A stretch of 64,000 nucleotides of DNA, taken from contig OZ244147.1 of the NCBI GenBank assembly GCA_965216105.1, forward strand, positions 248,001 to 312,000, written 5' to 3'. This document shows, piece after piece, positions 26,205 to 36,360 of the stretch; the first letter of the stretch is position 1, and each line of letters starts with the position of its first letter. The notes beneath the pieces were generated by a model, which was not told the origin of the DNA, did no database searches, and was given only the letters and a program-made list of their open reading frames with translations. Source of the DNA: JAALLB01 sp017643495. Lineage in GTDB: Bacteria; Pseudomonadota; Alphaproteobacteria; Rhizobiales; Rhizobiaceae. The translations under genes and the position numbers were made by a program.

Positions 26205-28916
26205 ATGACAGCAGAAACCACAAAAAAGCGCGAACCGGACACGGTGCAGAGCGGCGCAACGCCGATGATGCAGCAGTATATAGAAATCAAGGCAGTCAAT
26301 CCTGATTCCCTGCTTTTCTACCGCATGGGCGATTTTTACGAGTTGTTTTTTGATGATGCGGAAGAAGCTTCCCGTGCGCTTGGCATAACGCTTACCAAAC
26401 GAGGCAAGTATCTGGGTGAAGACATACCCATGTGCGGTGTGCCTGTTCATGCCGCCGAAGATTATCTCCAGAAACTGATTGCCAAAGGGTATCGTGTTGC
26501 GGTTTGCGAACAAACGGAAGACCCGGCGGAAGCAAAAAAGCGCGGCTCGAAGGCAGTGGTTCAGCGCGAGGTTGTTCGCCTGGTAACGCCTGGTACAATT
26601 ACCGAGGAAAAACTTCTTGAAGCGTCTGTTTCAAATCATTTGGCAACGCTTGCGAGAGTCAAAACCGGTGAAGACGGATCAGAACTTGCGCTTTCCTGGG
26701 TGGATATTTCGACCGGAGATTTCCGGGTCACGGCAATCACCAGAGAAACTGTCAGTGCAACGCTTGCCCGAATTGAGGCACGCGAACTTGTTCTCTCCGA
26801 AACACTGTATCATGACGAAGGCTTTCGGGCGCTGCTCGATCTTGACGAACGGTCCATTACCCTTGAGGCGCCACCATTTTTTGACAGCCAAAGGGCAGGT
26901 GAGCGGCTGAAAAGCTATTTTGGCGTGAAGTCGCTTGACGGTTTCGGCAGTTTTACGCGTGCCGAGATTGCTGCTGCAGGTGCCATTCTGGCCTATGTCG
27001 AGAAAACCCAGATTGGCGAGCGTCCCCGTTTGCAGAGGCCGCTGCGTGAAGATGCCGGCGAAACACTGTTCATCGATGCAGCCACAAGGGCAAACCTGGA
27101 GCTTACACAGACGCTTGGCGGAAGCAGGCAGGGCTCTCTTTTCAGTGCGATAAACCGCACTGCCAGTGCAGCCGGATCACGCCTGCTCATGGCAAGGATG
27201 ATGAGCCCCCTCAAACAACCGGATGCGATCGGGAAACGACAGGACAGTATCTCATTCCTGATCAATAATCCCGGCCTTCGTGGTGAGATGACGGAGATTG
27301 TCCGGCGTATGCCGGACATGGCCCGCGCGCTCCAGCGCCTCTCTCTCAATCGCGGCGGCCCTCGCGACCTTTCTGCAATTCGCAGCGGCATGAATGTGGC
27401 TTTTGAACTTGCCTCCATGCTCACGCAGTTCGACAATCTGCCAGACGAATTCATTCGCGCGGGCGAAAAAGTCTCCAAACTGTCCAGAAATCTCCTGGAG
27501 CAGTTGGAGGCGGTGCTTGCAGATGAATTGCCCCTACTTGCACGTGATGGCGGCCTGGTGCGCGAAGGCGCAAACGGCGAACTGGACGAGTTGCGCAAGT
27601 TAAGAGATGAAAGCCGACGGGTAATCGCCGGCATGCAAGCGCAGTATGCCGAAGAAACCGGGGTTAAATCGCTTAAAATCCGGCACAACAACGTCCTTGG
27701 TTATTTCATTGAAGTCACGGCATTGAATGCAGCTAGCCTGACCGAGGGCGAGGCCAAGAGCCGGTTCATCCATCGCCAGACCCTTGCAAATGCGATGCGG
27801 TTCACGACAACAGAACTGGCAGACCTTGAAAGCCGGATTGCCAATGCTGCGGGAAGGGCGCTTGAAATCGAGCTGCAGGTCTTTGCTGAACTTGTTGCTG
27901 CTGTTCTCGATGAAACCGTCGGAATTTCAGGGGCAGCGGATGCCGTGGCGGTACTGGATGTAGCGCAGGCAATGGCAACACTTGCTGATGTCCATGGCTA
28001 TTGTCGCCCGCGGGTTGATGAAAGCCTGGGATTTGATGTGGTGGGCGGTCGTCATCCGGTTATCGAACAGGTTCTGCAAAAAGAGGGACAAAATCCGTTT
28101 GTTGCGAATGATTGCAGTATCGGCGCGCAGACCGTTGAAGAAGGGGGAGGACTATGGCTGCTGACCGGGCCAAACATGGGCGGCAAGTCAACATTCCTTC
28201 GCCAAAATGCGATTATCATCATCCTTGCACAAATGGGAGCTTATGTGCCGGCAACCACTGCCCATGTGGGTATTGTGGACCGGTTGTTCAGCCGGGTGGG
28301 CGCTGCTGATGATCTTGCCCGAGGGCGCTCCACCTTCATGGTTGAAATGGTAGAAACGGCGGCCATCCTCAATCAGGCCGGGCCACGTTCGTTTGTCATT
28401 CTTGATGAGATTGGAAGGGGTACTGCGACATTTGACGGGCTTTCGATCGCATGGGCGGCAATCGAGCATTTGCATGAGCAAAACCGTTGCCGGACACTTT
28501 TTGCCACGCATTATCACGAGCTGACGTCTCTTTCCGAACCGCTATCGAGACTTTCAAATGTCACGATGAAGGTGCGTGAATGGGAAGGTGACGTGGTTTT
28601 CCTTCACGAAGTGGTGGCCGGGACAGCTGACCGCTCTTACGGCATTCAGGTGGCGAGACTTGCCGGTTTGCCGGAAGCCGTCATTGTGCGTGCGCGCACC
28701 GTTCTGGAGCAGCTAGAGAATACGGAACGTGAGAATCCCGCCCGAACGCTGATTGATGATTTGCCGCTATTTTCTGCAAGTGCCAGTCTCCAAACTGCCC
28801 AGAAGCAGGGCAACAGTGCGCTTGACGAAGCTGTTTCTGTCCTTTCACCGGATGAATTGACGCCGCGTGAAGCGCTCGACAAACTTTACGAACTCAAGGC
28901 ACTACTCAAAAAGTAG
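26205..28916 (+). CDS. mutS: DNA mismatch repair protein MutS
   Basis: A 903-residue MutS1 protein. The N-terminal mismatch-binding domain contains the Phe-x-Glu motif in YRMGDFYELFFDDA (about residues 39-52). Connector, lever and clamp domains follow, and the ATPase has Walker A GPNMGGKS at 655-662 and a FVILDEIGRGTATFDG Walker B/signature. The dimerising C terminus is present. MutS recognises mispairs and recruits MutL. It converges on hemY with 16 bases between stops. ATG 26205 lies one codon inside the longest frame. Confidence 0.98.
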   Translation: MTAETTKKREPDTVQSGATPMMQQYIEIKAVNPDSLLFYRMGDFYELFFDDAEEASRALGITLTKRGKYLGEDIPMCGVPVHAAEDYLQKLIAKGYRVAVCEQTEDPAEAKKRGSKAVVQREVVRLVTPGTITEEKLLEASVSNHLATLARVKTGEDGSELALSWVDISTGDFRVTAITRETVSATLARIEARELVLSETLYHDEGFRALLDLDERSITLEAPPFFDSQRAGERLKSYFGVKSLDGFGSFTRAEIAAAGAILAYVEKTQIGERPRLQRPLREDAGETLFIDAATRANLELTQTLGGSRQGSLFSAINRTASAAGSRLLMARMMSPLKQPDAIGKRQDSISFLINNPGLRGEMTEIVRRMPDMARALQRLSLNRGGPRDLSAIRSGMNVAFELASMLTQFDNLPDEFIRAGEKVSKLSRNLLEQLEAVLADELPLLARDGGLVREGANGELDELRKLRDESRRVIAGMQAQYAEETGVKSLKIRHNNVLGYFIEVTALNAASLTEGEAKSRFIHRQTLANAMRFTTTELADLESRIANAAGRALEIELQVFAELVAAVLDETVGISGAADAVAVLDVAQAMATLADVHGYCRPRVDESLGFDVVGGRHPVIEQVLQKEGQNPFVANDCSIGAQTVEEGGGLWLLTGPNMGGKSTFLRQNAIIIILAQMGAYVPATTAHVGIVDRLFSRVGAADDLARGRSTFMVEMVETAAILNQAGPRSFVILDEIGRGTATFDGLSIAWAAIEHLHEQNRCRTLFATHYHELTSLSEPLSRLSNVTMKVREWEGDVVFLHEVVAGTADRSYGIQVARLAGLPEAVIVRARTVLEQLENTERENPARTLIDDLPLFSASASLQTAQKQGNSALDEAVSVLSPDELTPREALDKLYELKALLKK

Positions 28917-28932
28917 AGGCTGGGTAAATCCG

Positions 28933-30822
28933 TCAGAAGAGCCCAAACCCCTTCTTTTTCCCGTCAGCAATCTTGTCCGGATGTACTCCCGGATCATCTG
29001 GCCTGCGTTTGAGCGGAAATTCATCAGATTCATCATCATGATTTTCCGGCTTTTTATTCTTTGAATGCTCCGCAACGGTAGCAGGTTCCCTTTGGCTGGT
29101 TTTGGTATTGGGTGCATTGTTTGAATTTGCCGGGTCTGCCATTTCAGGACTGGCTGTAGCCGTCGGTGTGTTGGCAGGTGACGTTTCAGTCGCCGTTGCT
29201 TCTTTCGGCCTTGTATCGGGATCTGGTTCTTCTTTCTGCGTTTCGCCGGTCGCGCCAGTTACATTCTGGCTTTCTTCCTCATGGTCTGGATCTGTCTCGG
29301 TTTGCAGCGCTTTTTCGGCAATGGCTGCGGCGGTAGGTGAAACCACGGAGTGTTTGCTCGAAGTGGTGCCTTCTATTGTCAGTTCCGCATCATTATCGGG
29401 CTCGGGCTCTATCGCTGGTGATGCAGGAGCAGGGATATCCTGTACAGGCTTGGCCAGTTCCTGCAATTCCTCGGAGGAAATGACCGGGACTTCAAGCTTG
29501 CCGATGTTTTCAACCGGAACTTTCCATTCAAATGCATCCACTTCGCCGGTAATCGGTGAAACCGGCATCCACTCTTCGGAAACATGGCCGTCGGCAACCC
29601 ATTTCGGGTCGGGCTGAGCCCGGACGGCACGCGACAGCCAGTCACGCATGCGGCCCTGATCTCCGTGTTCACCCTCCTCAATGTCTGCCATCAAAAGACA
29701 TGCACGCTCTGAAGGCCGGGTCGTGAGTACCGGCTTCAATGCATCACGTGCTTCCTGCCATTCTTGGGCATCAATTGCGGCAATGGCCAGTGCCATGCAG
29801 CTCTCGGGATGGTTTGGTTTGAGGCCGGCAAGCTTGCGGGCGCGTTTCAGGCGGTCCTGAACAGAATCTCCGGGACGGACAACTGAGTAAGCCTGGGCCA
29901 GTTCAGGATGCGGCAGTTTTTTCCAGGTTGTTTCAATGACCCTGCTTGCACCCTTGATATCTCCCAGGCGTGAAGCAGCACTGGAACAAGTGACTGCGGC
30001 CGGAACCAGATCAGGGGCCAGTTTGTGCGCCTGTTTTGCAAGGCTTCGGGCATTTTCCGGATCGGCAGCTTCCTGATCCATGGCTTTTGCCGTCAACAGT
30101 ACGGCCCGTTGGCGTTTTGCCTTTTCACGTTCAATCAGGCCAGCTGCCCGGTTTGCATCAAGCGTGATGATCGCTGCATCCCAGTCCCCGTCATCCGCCT
30201 GATAGGACAATTTGGCGTTGCCTGCCCAGGGAAGGGAGGGAGCCAGTCGAACGGCTTCTTCGGCATAATGCTTGGCGGCAGCAGGTTCCCCCTGGCGCTC
30301 TGCTTCGAGAAACAGACCACGCAATGCCACCAGCTTTGTATCCTCGTTTTCCAGCATTTTCTGGAAATTTCGCCGTGCGTCGTCACGCTTCCCTTCCAGA
30401 AGGGCTGTTTGGGTGGCCAGCAGGGCAACTAGCGGTTCCTCGCCCAGCAGTTTCCCGCTTTCCTTGGATGCGGTCCTTGCCATATCCAGGTCACCGGAGC
30501 TTGCAGCAATAAGACCACGGGAAAGCGCCTTGTAACCGCGGTCCCGGCGGCGGTTTTCAAAAAACCGGGAGAGAAAAACCGGCATGCCGAAAATACCCCT
30601 GAGCAAACCGGTGACCAGCATGACTGCGGCGATGAGCAGAATCATTACGGCAATGGCCAGTGTCAGCGGAATGCCGAATTCATTGCCGGTTTCTCCCGTC
30701 ATTTGCATGGAAAGCCAATCCCACTTGACGAAAATTGTGCCCGGATTGTCTGCAACCCAGGCGAAAAGGAAACCTATGCCAAGGACGAGCAGGAGAAAGA
30801 ATAGTATGCGAAACATGTTCAA
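28933..30822 (-). CDS. hemY: HemY-like TPR membrane protein of the heme gene cluster
   Basis: A 629-residue protein with the HemY N-terminal domain. Two membrane segments (about residues 4-23 and 44-68) are followed by a TPR-rich helical region to about residue 430. The last 200 residues are low-complexity, acidic and Pro/Ala/Thr-rich, ending in a Lys-rich tip. In proteobacteria this gene closes the hemC-hemD-hemX-type operon, but its biochemical role in heme synthesis is not established; it is not the protoporphyrinogen oxidase also called HemY. It lies 15 bases after the COG4223 gene, in the same operon. Confidence 0.88.
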   Translation of the reverse strand: MNMFRILFFLLLVLGIGFLFAWVADNPGTIFVKWDWLSMQMTGETGNEFGIPLTLAIAVMILLIAAVMLVTGLLRGIFGMPVFLSRFFENRRRDRGYKALSRGLIAASSGDLDMARTASKESGKLLGEEPLVALLATQTALLEGKRDDARRNFQKMLENEDTKLVALRGLFLEAERQGEPAAAKHYAEEAVRLAPSLPWAGNAKLSYQADDGDWDAAIITLDANRAAGLIEREKAKRQRAVLLTAKAMDQEAADPENARSLAKQAHKLAPDLVPAAVTCSSAASRLGDIKGASRVIETTWKKLPHPELAQAYSVVRPGDSVQDRLKRARKLAGLKPNHPESCMALAIAAIDAQEWQEARDALKPVLTTRPSERACLLMADIEEGEHGDQGRMRDWLSRAVRAQPDPKWVADGHVSEEWMPVSPITGEVDAFEWKVPVENIGKLEVPVISSEELQELAKPVQDIPAPASPAIEPEPDNDAELTIEGTTSSKHSVVSPTAAAIAEKALQTETDPDHEEESQNVTGATGETQKEEPDPDTRPKEATATETSPANTPTATASPEMADPANSNNAPNTKTSQREPATVAEHSKNKKPENHDDESDEFPLKRRPDDPGVHPDKIADGKKKGFGLF

Positions 30823-30837
30823 GATTCCTCGGCGGGT

Positions 30838-32424
30838 TTATCCGGCTGATGACGGCTCTTTTTGTGAAAGTGCATTATAAAGCTGAAAGGCTTCGAGGCG
30901 ACGGTCAAGCTTTTCTTGCCATTCCTGGTATCTGGTCGCTGTTTCTGGCGGCAATGTATTCCATTCGTCCCTGGCGGCCTGTAACTCGTCATTTTCGACG
31001 TTGGCGCGGACCCGGGACAATATTGCCGCAACGCTGTCGCCTTCACGCGGGCCGCTGGACCGGACCGTGACCAGACTTCTGGCATTCGCCCACAATTTGT
31101 CGGTTATGGATGCATCTGATGAAGCGGTCTCGGGGTTCTGGACTTCCTGCTCAATTGCACGCAACTCGCTTGTCAGCGTTTCCGTGGAAGGAATCCCTTG
31201 GCGGTCGAGTTCAGCCAGACGTCTGGTTTCCTCTGTTACGCCGCCCAAAGCCTCAAGGGAAGAAACCGGGGTGAAAAGGGACCGGCCATTCTGGAGTGCG
31301 GAACCAATACTGTTAAGTGCTACAGTTCTTGCAACTTTACTGTTTACGCGAATTGTCTCGATCTCTTTATCGAGCCTGGTTGCCATGTCGGACACGGCAC
31401 TGATTTCTCCATCGTTCTTGTCGAGCGATTCTCGTAACGAAGCAATGTCAGCCTTGACTGTTTCGATAGTGGAACGAACAGGAGCGAGGTCAGGTTGGGT
31501 AATTGCAGCCAGTTGCTTGCCGAGGTCTGCAATTTTGGCATTCACGGCAGCAAGCGCAACAGCCGGGCTGCCATCCTGCGATATGCTGTCTCCCGAAATG
31601 GTTTCGGAAAGATCGGCAACAACGGTGGAGAGACTTTCGACTTCCTGTTCAAGCTTGCCAACCCGTTCGGTGTCAGGAGTGTTTTCAGCACCTGCCAGGC
31701 TTGTTTCCAGTTCGGCAATTTTCTGTTCTAGTCTGGCAATGCCGACGCTGTCAGTTGCTGCCGTATTGTTATTGCTGGCTGCCAGCTCATCAATCCGGGC
31801 ATTGATCAGGTCCATATCCTCACGGGTAATGGCCGTTTTGGAATCATTGCTCTCGTAAAGGGTGCCGACAAGCGGAATGCGTGAAGCACCATCGAACTGA
31901 CCGATAATGCCAAGCCCCACAATTGCAGCCGCCGCGCCTGCCAAGGCAGAGACCACTCCTGAAAAAATTCCTCCAGAACGGGTTCCACCAGATGCCGTCT
32001 TTCCGGATGATGGCGGTTGTTGTGCGCCGGATCCGGATGCCTTGTCAGAATTGTCAGCAGTTTTTGTGCTTGTGGATTGTTTGTCAGACGCAGCGGCAGA
32101 CGGGCTTTTGGAGGGTCCTGTTGAGGCGGTTGGGGTCTTGTTGTCTTGGCCTGTGTTTTTTGCCGTGTTGCCAGTCGAGCTCGTGGCAGGCTTCGCACCT
32201 GATCCTGCAGGTTTGGAAGTTGATGACTTGCTGCCAGCACGACTTGCGGATGAACTGCGTGTCGCGGAAGCAGCATCGCGACCAAATTTGGCAGATTGCT
32301 GACCCTGTGTCCCTTTGGCAGCGCTGCCAGAGATCTCCTTGGCGTCCAGATCGATTGTTGTAGGTTTCGCAGCTGTTCGTCCGCGTTTCTGCGTGCTGGT
32401 TCCAGGCTTTTTCGTGTCTGCCAT
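30838..32424 (-). CDS. COG4223 mitofilin-like membrane protein
   Basis: A 528-residue protein. A low-complexity Ser/Thr/Lys/Ala-rich cytoplasmic N terminus (residues 1-150) is followed by one membrane helix (about 155-175, Ala/Gly-rich) and a long periplasmic coiled coil (about 200-380). A C-terminal helical domain resembles the Mic60/mitofilin core. Alphaproteobacterial COG4223 proteins are the accepted relatives of mitochondrial Mic60, which shapes inner membranes. The location between hemD and hemY is the conserved one. It is probably expressed with the heme genes. Confidence 0.85.
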   Translation of the reverse strand: MADTKKPGTSTQKRGRTAAKPTTIDLDAKEISGSAAKGTQGQQSAKFGRDAASATRSSSASRAGSKSSTSKPAGSGAKPATSSTGNTAKNTGQDNKTPTASTGPSKSPSAAASDKQSTSTKTADNSDKASGSGAQQPPSSGKTASGGTRSGGIFSGVVSALAGAAAAIVGLGIIGQFDGASRIPLVGTLYESNDSKTAITREDMDLINARIDELAASNNNTAATDSVGIARLEQKIAELETSLAGAENTPDTERVGKLEQEVESLSTVVADLSETISGDSISQDGSPAVALAAVNAKIADLGKQLAAITQPDLAPVRSTIETVKADIASLRESLDKNDGEISAVSDMATRLDKEIETIRVNSKVARTVALNSIGSALQNGRSLFTPVSSLEALGGVTEETRRLAELDRQGIPSTETLTSELRAIEQEVQNPETASSDASITDKLWANARSLVTVRSSGPREGDSVAAILSRVRANVENDELQAARDEWNTLPPETATRYQEWQEKLDRRLEAFQLYNALSQKEPSSAG

Positions 32425-32491
32425 TGTGTTTCCCTGTCGCCCCGCCCCTTAACAGTTTCACGCTAACGGCGGAAAATTGAATAAAGCCGTG

Positions 32492-33229
32492 TCATGGACC
32501 GGCTTGCCCGGTAGTCTGACACCTTCCCAAGATATGTAGCATAGCCTCCTCGTTTGCAACGGGCGTGACAAGGGTTTCGTTCCACGGAAGGCCACGCAAC
32601 GGTCTTGCTGCATTTTCGGAAATGGCCACCAAAGTTATGGAATTCAGCCTTTCCTCCACCCTTTCAAGCATGATCTGACGCGCCAGAACATGTGAACTGC
32701 GCCTTGAATAGGTAAAAACCGCATGTGGCATATTTTTCTCTATAACCTTCATCAATGACCCTGGCTCAAGGTGTCTTTCGGCCACTTGATAAATTTCGGC
32801 ATGCTTGACCGTTATGCCGTCCTTTGCGAGGGCGCCGGCCATGTCAAAAGAGCGATCATGTGTGGTGAAATAGAGTAAGGTCACGCTGGCTGTCGGATAA
32901 TGCTGTGCGATCAGCGGTGCAAGCGTTTCCCCTCCGCCTTCTGCATGGAAAACGGAAACAAATCCAAGTGCGTTGGCAGCTTCAGCTGTTCTTCTCCCGA
33001 CACAGAAAGCAGGTGTTTCAGGGGATGGCGGCGTCCATCCCCGAAGTTTCAGGATTTCGCAGGCATTAGCGCTTGTGAAAATGTAGCCGTCAGGAGTTTC
33101 CGGCGGAATTTTCATGCCGGTGTCACGAAGCTCAAATAATGGAAAGCAAACGGCTTCATGCGAATTTTCCTGCAAGTATTCTGCAGTCCGGCTTGCCGCC
33201 GGTTCAGCACGAGTGACCAGCACGCGCAT
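32492..33229 (-). CDS. hemD: Uroporphyrinogen-III synthase
   Basis: A 245-residue enzyme that cyclises hydroxymethylbilane with inversion of ring D to give uroporphyrinogen III. The fold starts with MRVLVTRAEPAASRTAEYL, and the poorly conserved family still shows YIFTSANA at about residues 49-56 and FTYSRRSSHVL near 169. Identity is strengthened by its position two bases after hemC, in the same direction. Confidence 0.92.
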   Translation of the reverse strand: MRVLVTRAEPAASRTAEYLQENSHEAVCFPLFELRDTGMKIPPETPDGYIFTSANACEILKLRGWTPPSPETPAFCVGRRTAEAANALGFVSVFHAEGGGETLAPLIAQHYPTASVTLLYFTTHDRSFDMAGALAKDGITVKHAEIYQVAERHLEPGSLMKVIEKNMPHAVFTYSRRSSHVLARQIMLERVEERLNSITLVAISENAARPLRGLPWNETLVTPVANEEAMLHILGRCQTTGQAGP

Positions 33230-33231
33230 TA

Positions 33232-34161
33232 CTACTGCCAGTCCTCGAAGAACCGGTCACCGGCCTGTTTTCGCAAGAAGTTCCCCATTTCCTTGCCGAG
33301 TTCGATATTGTCACCGGCAGTACCTTCCAGCCGGTGCTCGTGAAATTCACTGCCATCCGGCTTGAGTATGATTCCATGCAAGGCCAGCCTGTTTCCGTCC
33401 AGCGTTGCATGGGCTCCGATCGGAGTACGACACGAGCCGTCCAGGACTTCGAGAAATGCCCGTTCAGCCAGCAGTGTGATCTCGGTTTCACGGTTGTTGA
33501 GCGGAGCAAGCAATTCCCGGATTGCCTTATTGTCTGTCCGGGTTTCAACGGTGATTGCCCCTTGGCCGGGTGCGGGCGGGAAATCATCAAGGGGGAGCCG
33601 GGAGGTGATTGCACCGCCAAGGCCGAGGCGGTTCAAACCAGCACAGGCAAGCAGGGTGGCATCTGCCACGCCCTGTTTCAGTTTTTCGATTCGTGTCGGG
33701 ACATTTCCACGGTACATGACCATCTTGAAGTCAGGCCGTTTGCGCAACATCAAGGCGCGTCGCCTGAGGGATGCGGAGCCAATAACAGCGCCAACCGGCA
33801 ATTCGTCGAGGTTTGTTGCCTTGAAAGAGATGAAGGCATCTGCAACTTCTTCGCGCTCTGGATAACAGACAAGGTCCAGACCTTCCGGCAATGCGGTTGG
33901 CATGTCCTTGGCAGAATGAACGGCAAGGTCAATCTCCCCGGAAAGCAGTTTCTGCTCGATCTCCATCGTGAACAAACCCTTGCCGCCAATCTCGGAAAGG
34001 GGCCGGTTGTCTTTCTGGCTTCGGTCGCCAGCCGTGGAAATCACCTCGATTTCTGCCTGCAGGCCTTGATGAGTAGCCTCAAGAAGCTTTTTCATGTATT
34101 CCGCTTGCACAAGCGCCAGTTTGCTGCCTCGTGTGCCAATGCGGACAAGTTGCGCTGCCAT
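33232..34161 (-). CDS. hemC: Hydroxymethylbilane synthase (porphobilinogen deaminase)
   Basis: A 309-residue enzyme polymerising four porphobilinogens. The substrate-binding start IGTRGSKLALVQ is at residues 8-19, VHSAKDMPT carries the catalytic Asp region, GSASLRRRA binds the acidic side chains, and the dipyrromethane cofactor Cys is in LDGSCRTPIGAH near residue 240. It heads the heme string hemC-hemD-COG4223-hemY and is divergent from tsaD across 111 bases. Confidence 0.97.
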   Translation of the reverse strand: MAAQLVRIGTRGSKLALVQAEYMKKLLEATHQGLQAEIEVISTAGDRSQKDNRPLSEIGGKGLFTMEIEQKLLSGEIDLAVHSAKDMPTALPEGLDLVCYPEREEVADAFISFKATNLDELPVGAVIGSASLRRRALMLRKRPDFKMVMYRGNVPTRIEKLKQGVADATLLACAGLNRLGLGGAITSRLPLDDFPPAPGQGAITVETRTDNKAIRELLAPLNNRETEITLLAERAFLEVLDGSCRTPIGAHATLDGNRLALHGIILKPDGSEFHEHRLEGTAGDNIELGKEMGNFLRKQAGDRFFEDWQ

Positions 34162-34272
34162 ATTGGGAACCGGTCTCGTAATGGGTGAAAAACTGCTGGT
34201 ATTTACAGGTAAAAGCAGAGGGCATGCAAGGCAGCGCTTTCAGGTCTCTGTGTGCGGGGAGCTCGGGGAGCA

Positions 34273-35355
34273 ATGAGAGTTCTCGGCATAGAAACCAGTT
34301 GCGATGAAACATCTGCCGCAGTCGTGGAGCGCGACGAGGATGGGTGTGGCAGTATATTGTCCAATGTCATTCTCAGCCAGATAAACGAGCATGCGGCGTT
34401 TGGTGGTGTGGTTCCTGAAATTGCTGCGCGAGCCCATCTTTCCGCAATGGACCATATCGTTCGTTCGGCCCTGGATGAAGCAGGGCTTGGCCTTGATTCA
34501 ATTGACGGTATTGCAGCTACGGCAGGGCCGGGCCTGACAGGCGGGTTGATGGTGGGAATGATGACTGCCAAAGCCATTTCTGCGGCGCGGGATATTCCGT
34601 TCATCGGCATCAATCATCTAGAGGGACATGCCTTGACTGCGCGCCTGAGTGACAATGTAGCCTATCCGTATCTTCTCTTGCTGGTATCAGGCGGTCACAC
34701 CCAGATATTGTGTGTACGCGGTTTGGGGGACTATGAACGATGGGCAACAACCATTGATGATGCAGTGGGTGAAGCATTTGACAAAACGGCCAAGCTTCTC
34801 GGTCTGGGGTTTCCGGGTGGACCGGCAGTTGAACAGGCTGCCCGCAATGGAAATGCCGAGCGGTTCGCCTTTCCAAGGGCCCTGCAGGGACAAGACACAC
34901 TCAACATGTCCTTTTCCGGACTGAAGACCGCGATAAGGCGGGAGGCAGAAAGTCTGGCCCCCCTTCATGAAGAGGACATTGCGGATCTCTGCGCTTCAGT
35001 TCAACTGGCGATTGCCGATGTGCTTGCCGACCGGTGTTCAAGGGCAATGGACAGGTTTGCCAGAGAAGCCGGTGGGGGCGATGGCTCAATGACTTTGGTG
35101 GTGGCCGGGGGTGTGGCTGCGAACAGCCTGATTCGTTCCAGCCTGGATACGGTTTGCAATGATGCGGGGTGGCGTCTTGTGGCGCCGCCAGCAAGATTGT
35201 GTACAGACAATGCTGCCATGATCGCATGGGCGGGACTGGAACGGTTAGAGCGCAATGAACGATCACCATTCGATTTGGCAGTGCGTTCAAGATGGCCACT
35301 GGACAATGAGGCAATCGCACTGGTTGGCTCGGGGCGTCGGGGGCAGAAAGTATGA
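34273..35355 (+). CDS. tsaD: tRNA N6-adenosine threonylcarbamoyltransferase TsaD
   Basis: A 360-residue ASKHA-fold enzyme that attaches threonylcarbamoyl to A37 of ANN-decoding tRNAs. The start GIETSCDETSAAVV, metal-binding H115 and H119 (HLEGHA), LLLVSGGHTQ, and the GGVAANSLIR block are all present. ATG 34273 has GGGGAG just upstream; the frame from 34252 adds seven residues before that site. The stop overlaps the gpsA start by four bases (ATGA). Confidence 0.97.
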   Translation: MRVLGIETSCDETSAAVVERDEDGCGSILSNVILSQINEHAAFGGVVPEIAARAHLSAMDHIVRSALDEAGLGLDSIDGIAATAGPGLTGGLMVGMMTAKAISAARDIPFIGINHLEGHALTARLSDNVAYPYLLLLVSGGHTQILCVRGLGDYERWATTIDDAVGEAFDKTAKLLGLGFPGGPAVEQAARNGNAERFAFPRALQGQDTLNMSFSGLKTAIRREAESLAPLHEEDIADLCASVQLAIADVLADRCSRAMDRFAREAGGGDGSMTLVVAGGVAANSLIRSSLDTVCNDAGWRLVAPPARLCTDNAAMIAWAGLERLERNERSPFDLAVRSRWPLDNEAIALVGSGRRGQKV

Positions 35356-36329
35356 GCCGCAAAATTTCAGTGATCGGAGCAGGTGCCTGGGGCACGGCGC
35401 TGGCCTGTGTTGCTGCCCGGGCCGGACACGATACCATTCTGTGGGGGCGCAACGCAGAAGCCATTGAAGCCTTGTCACAGACCCGGACGAATTCCCGGTA
35501 TCTCGGTGATCTCGAAATTGCAGATGAAATCCGTGTTACTCCCGATTTTTCAGAAGCGGTTGCCGGGCGGGAGATGATCCTGCTCTGTGTTCCGACACAA
35601 ACCCTTTCTGCAGTCCTTGAAAGTGTTGCCAGCCTGGCAGGTGAAGCTTCCCTCGTTTCATGCTGCAAGGGAATTGACCGAAAGAGCGGGGAATTGCCTG
35701 CCGACCTGGTCCGCCAACGCATGCCTGGTGCAAAAACAGGTGTGCTTTCAGGCCCCAGTTTTGCCAGTGATGTTGTGCGCAACCTGCCAACGGCTGTAAC
35801 AGTAGCCAGCCGTGACGAACCATTTGCCTCGGAACTTGCACTTACCCTGTCTGCGGGAAATTTCCGTTGTTACGCATCTTCCGATGTGCGTGGTGTCGAG
35901 CTTGGCGGAGCGCTCAAAAATGTGCTTGCTCTTGCCGTGGGAGCAGCACGGGGCATGGAGTTGGGAGCTTCTGCCGAAGCGGCGCTTGTTGCGCGCGGAT
36001 TTGCGGAAATCCGGCGGATAGCCACCGCTTTGGGAGCCAGTGCCGATACGCTTCAGGGCTTGTCGGGGCTGGGAGACCTGGTGTTGACCTGTTCGAGTAC
36101 GCAATCTCGCAACTTCTCGTATGGCATGGCCATGGGGCAAGCAGCCAGTCTGGAGGGACTGCCACTTGCGGAAGGTGCCCATACGGCAGGTGTTGCATTG
36201 CGTCTTGCCCACGAACATGATGTTGATGTGCCGATCATCGAAGCGGTGGTCAATGTATTGGAAAAACGCGTTACCGCGAGAGAAGCCGTCCAGTCGCTGT
36301 TGACGCGCCCGCTCAAGCGCGAAAACTAG
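35352..36329 (+). CDS. gpsA: Glycerol-3-phosphate dehydrogenase [NAD(P)+]
   Basis: A 325-residue enzyme reducing dihydroxyacetone phosphate to glycerol 3-phosphate for phospholipid synthesis. The dinucleotide fold VIGAGAWGTALA is at residues 6-17, and the catalytic lysine is K189 in GGALKNVLALAVG. GLSGLGDLVLTC and the C-terminal domain are complete. Start and tsaD stop overlap as ATGA, indicating translational coupling. The tsaD-gpsA-EVE order is common in Hyphomicrobiales. Confidence 0.97.
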   Translation: MSRKISVIGAGAWGTALACVAARAGHDTILWGRNAEAIEALSQTRTNSRYLGDLEIADEIRVTPDFSEAVAGREMILLCVPTQTLSAVLESVASLAGEASLVSCCKGIDRKSGELPADLVRQRMPGAKTGVLSGPSFASDVVRNLPTAVTVASRDEPFASELALTLSAGNFRCYASSDVRGVELGGALKNVLALAVGAARGMELGASAEAALVARGFAEIRRIATALGASADTLQGLSGLGDLVLTCSSTQSRNFSYGMAMGQAASLEGLPLAEGAHTAGVALRLAHEHDVDVPIIEAVVNVLEKRVTAREAVQSLLTRPLKREN

Positions 36330-36360
36330 ATAACCGGAAAGCGAGACAGGGAGTATTTGC

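Noticed and set aside
31001..31858. 285-codon Ser-rich open frame opposite the COG4223 gene
   Set aside because: Low complexity follows from the complementary strand of the Ser/Thr/Ala-rich coding region, and the context gives no support.
34901..35782. 293-codon open frame opposite tsaD and gpsA
   Set aside because: It is a complement of two conserved genes, Pro/Arg-rich and without a start signal.
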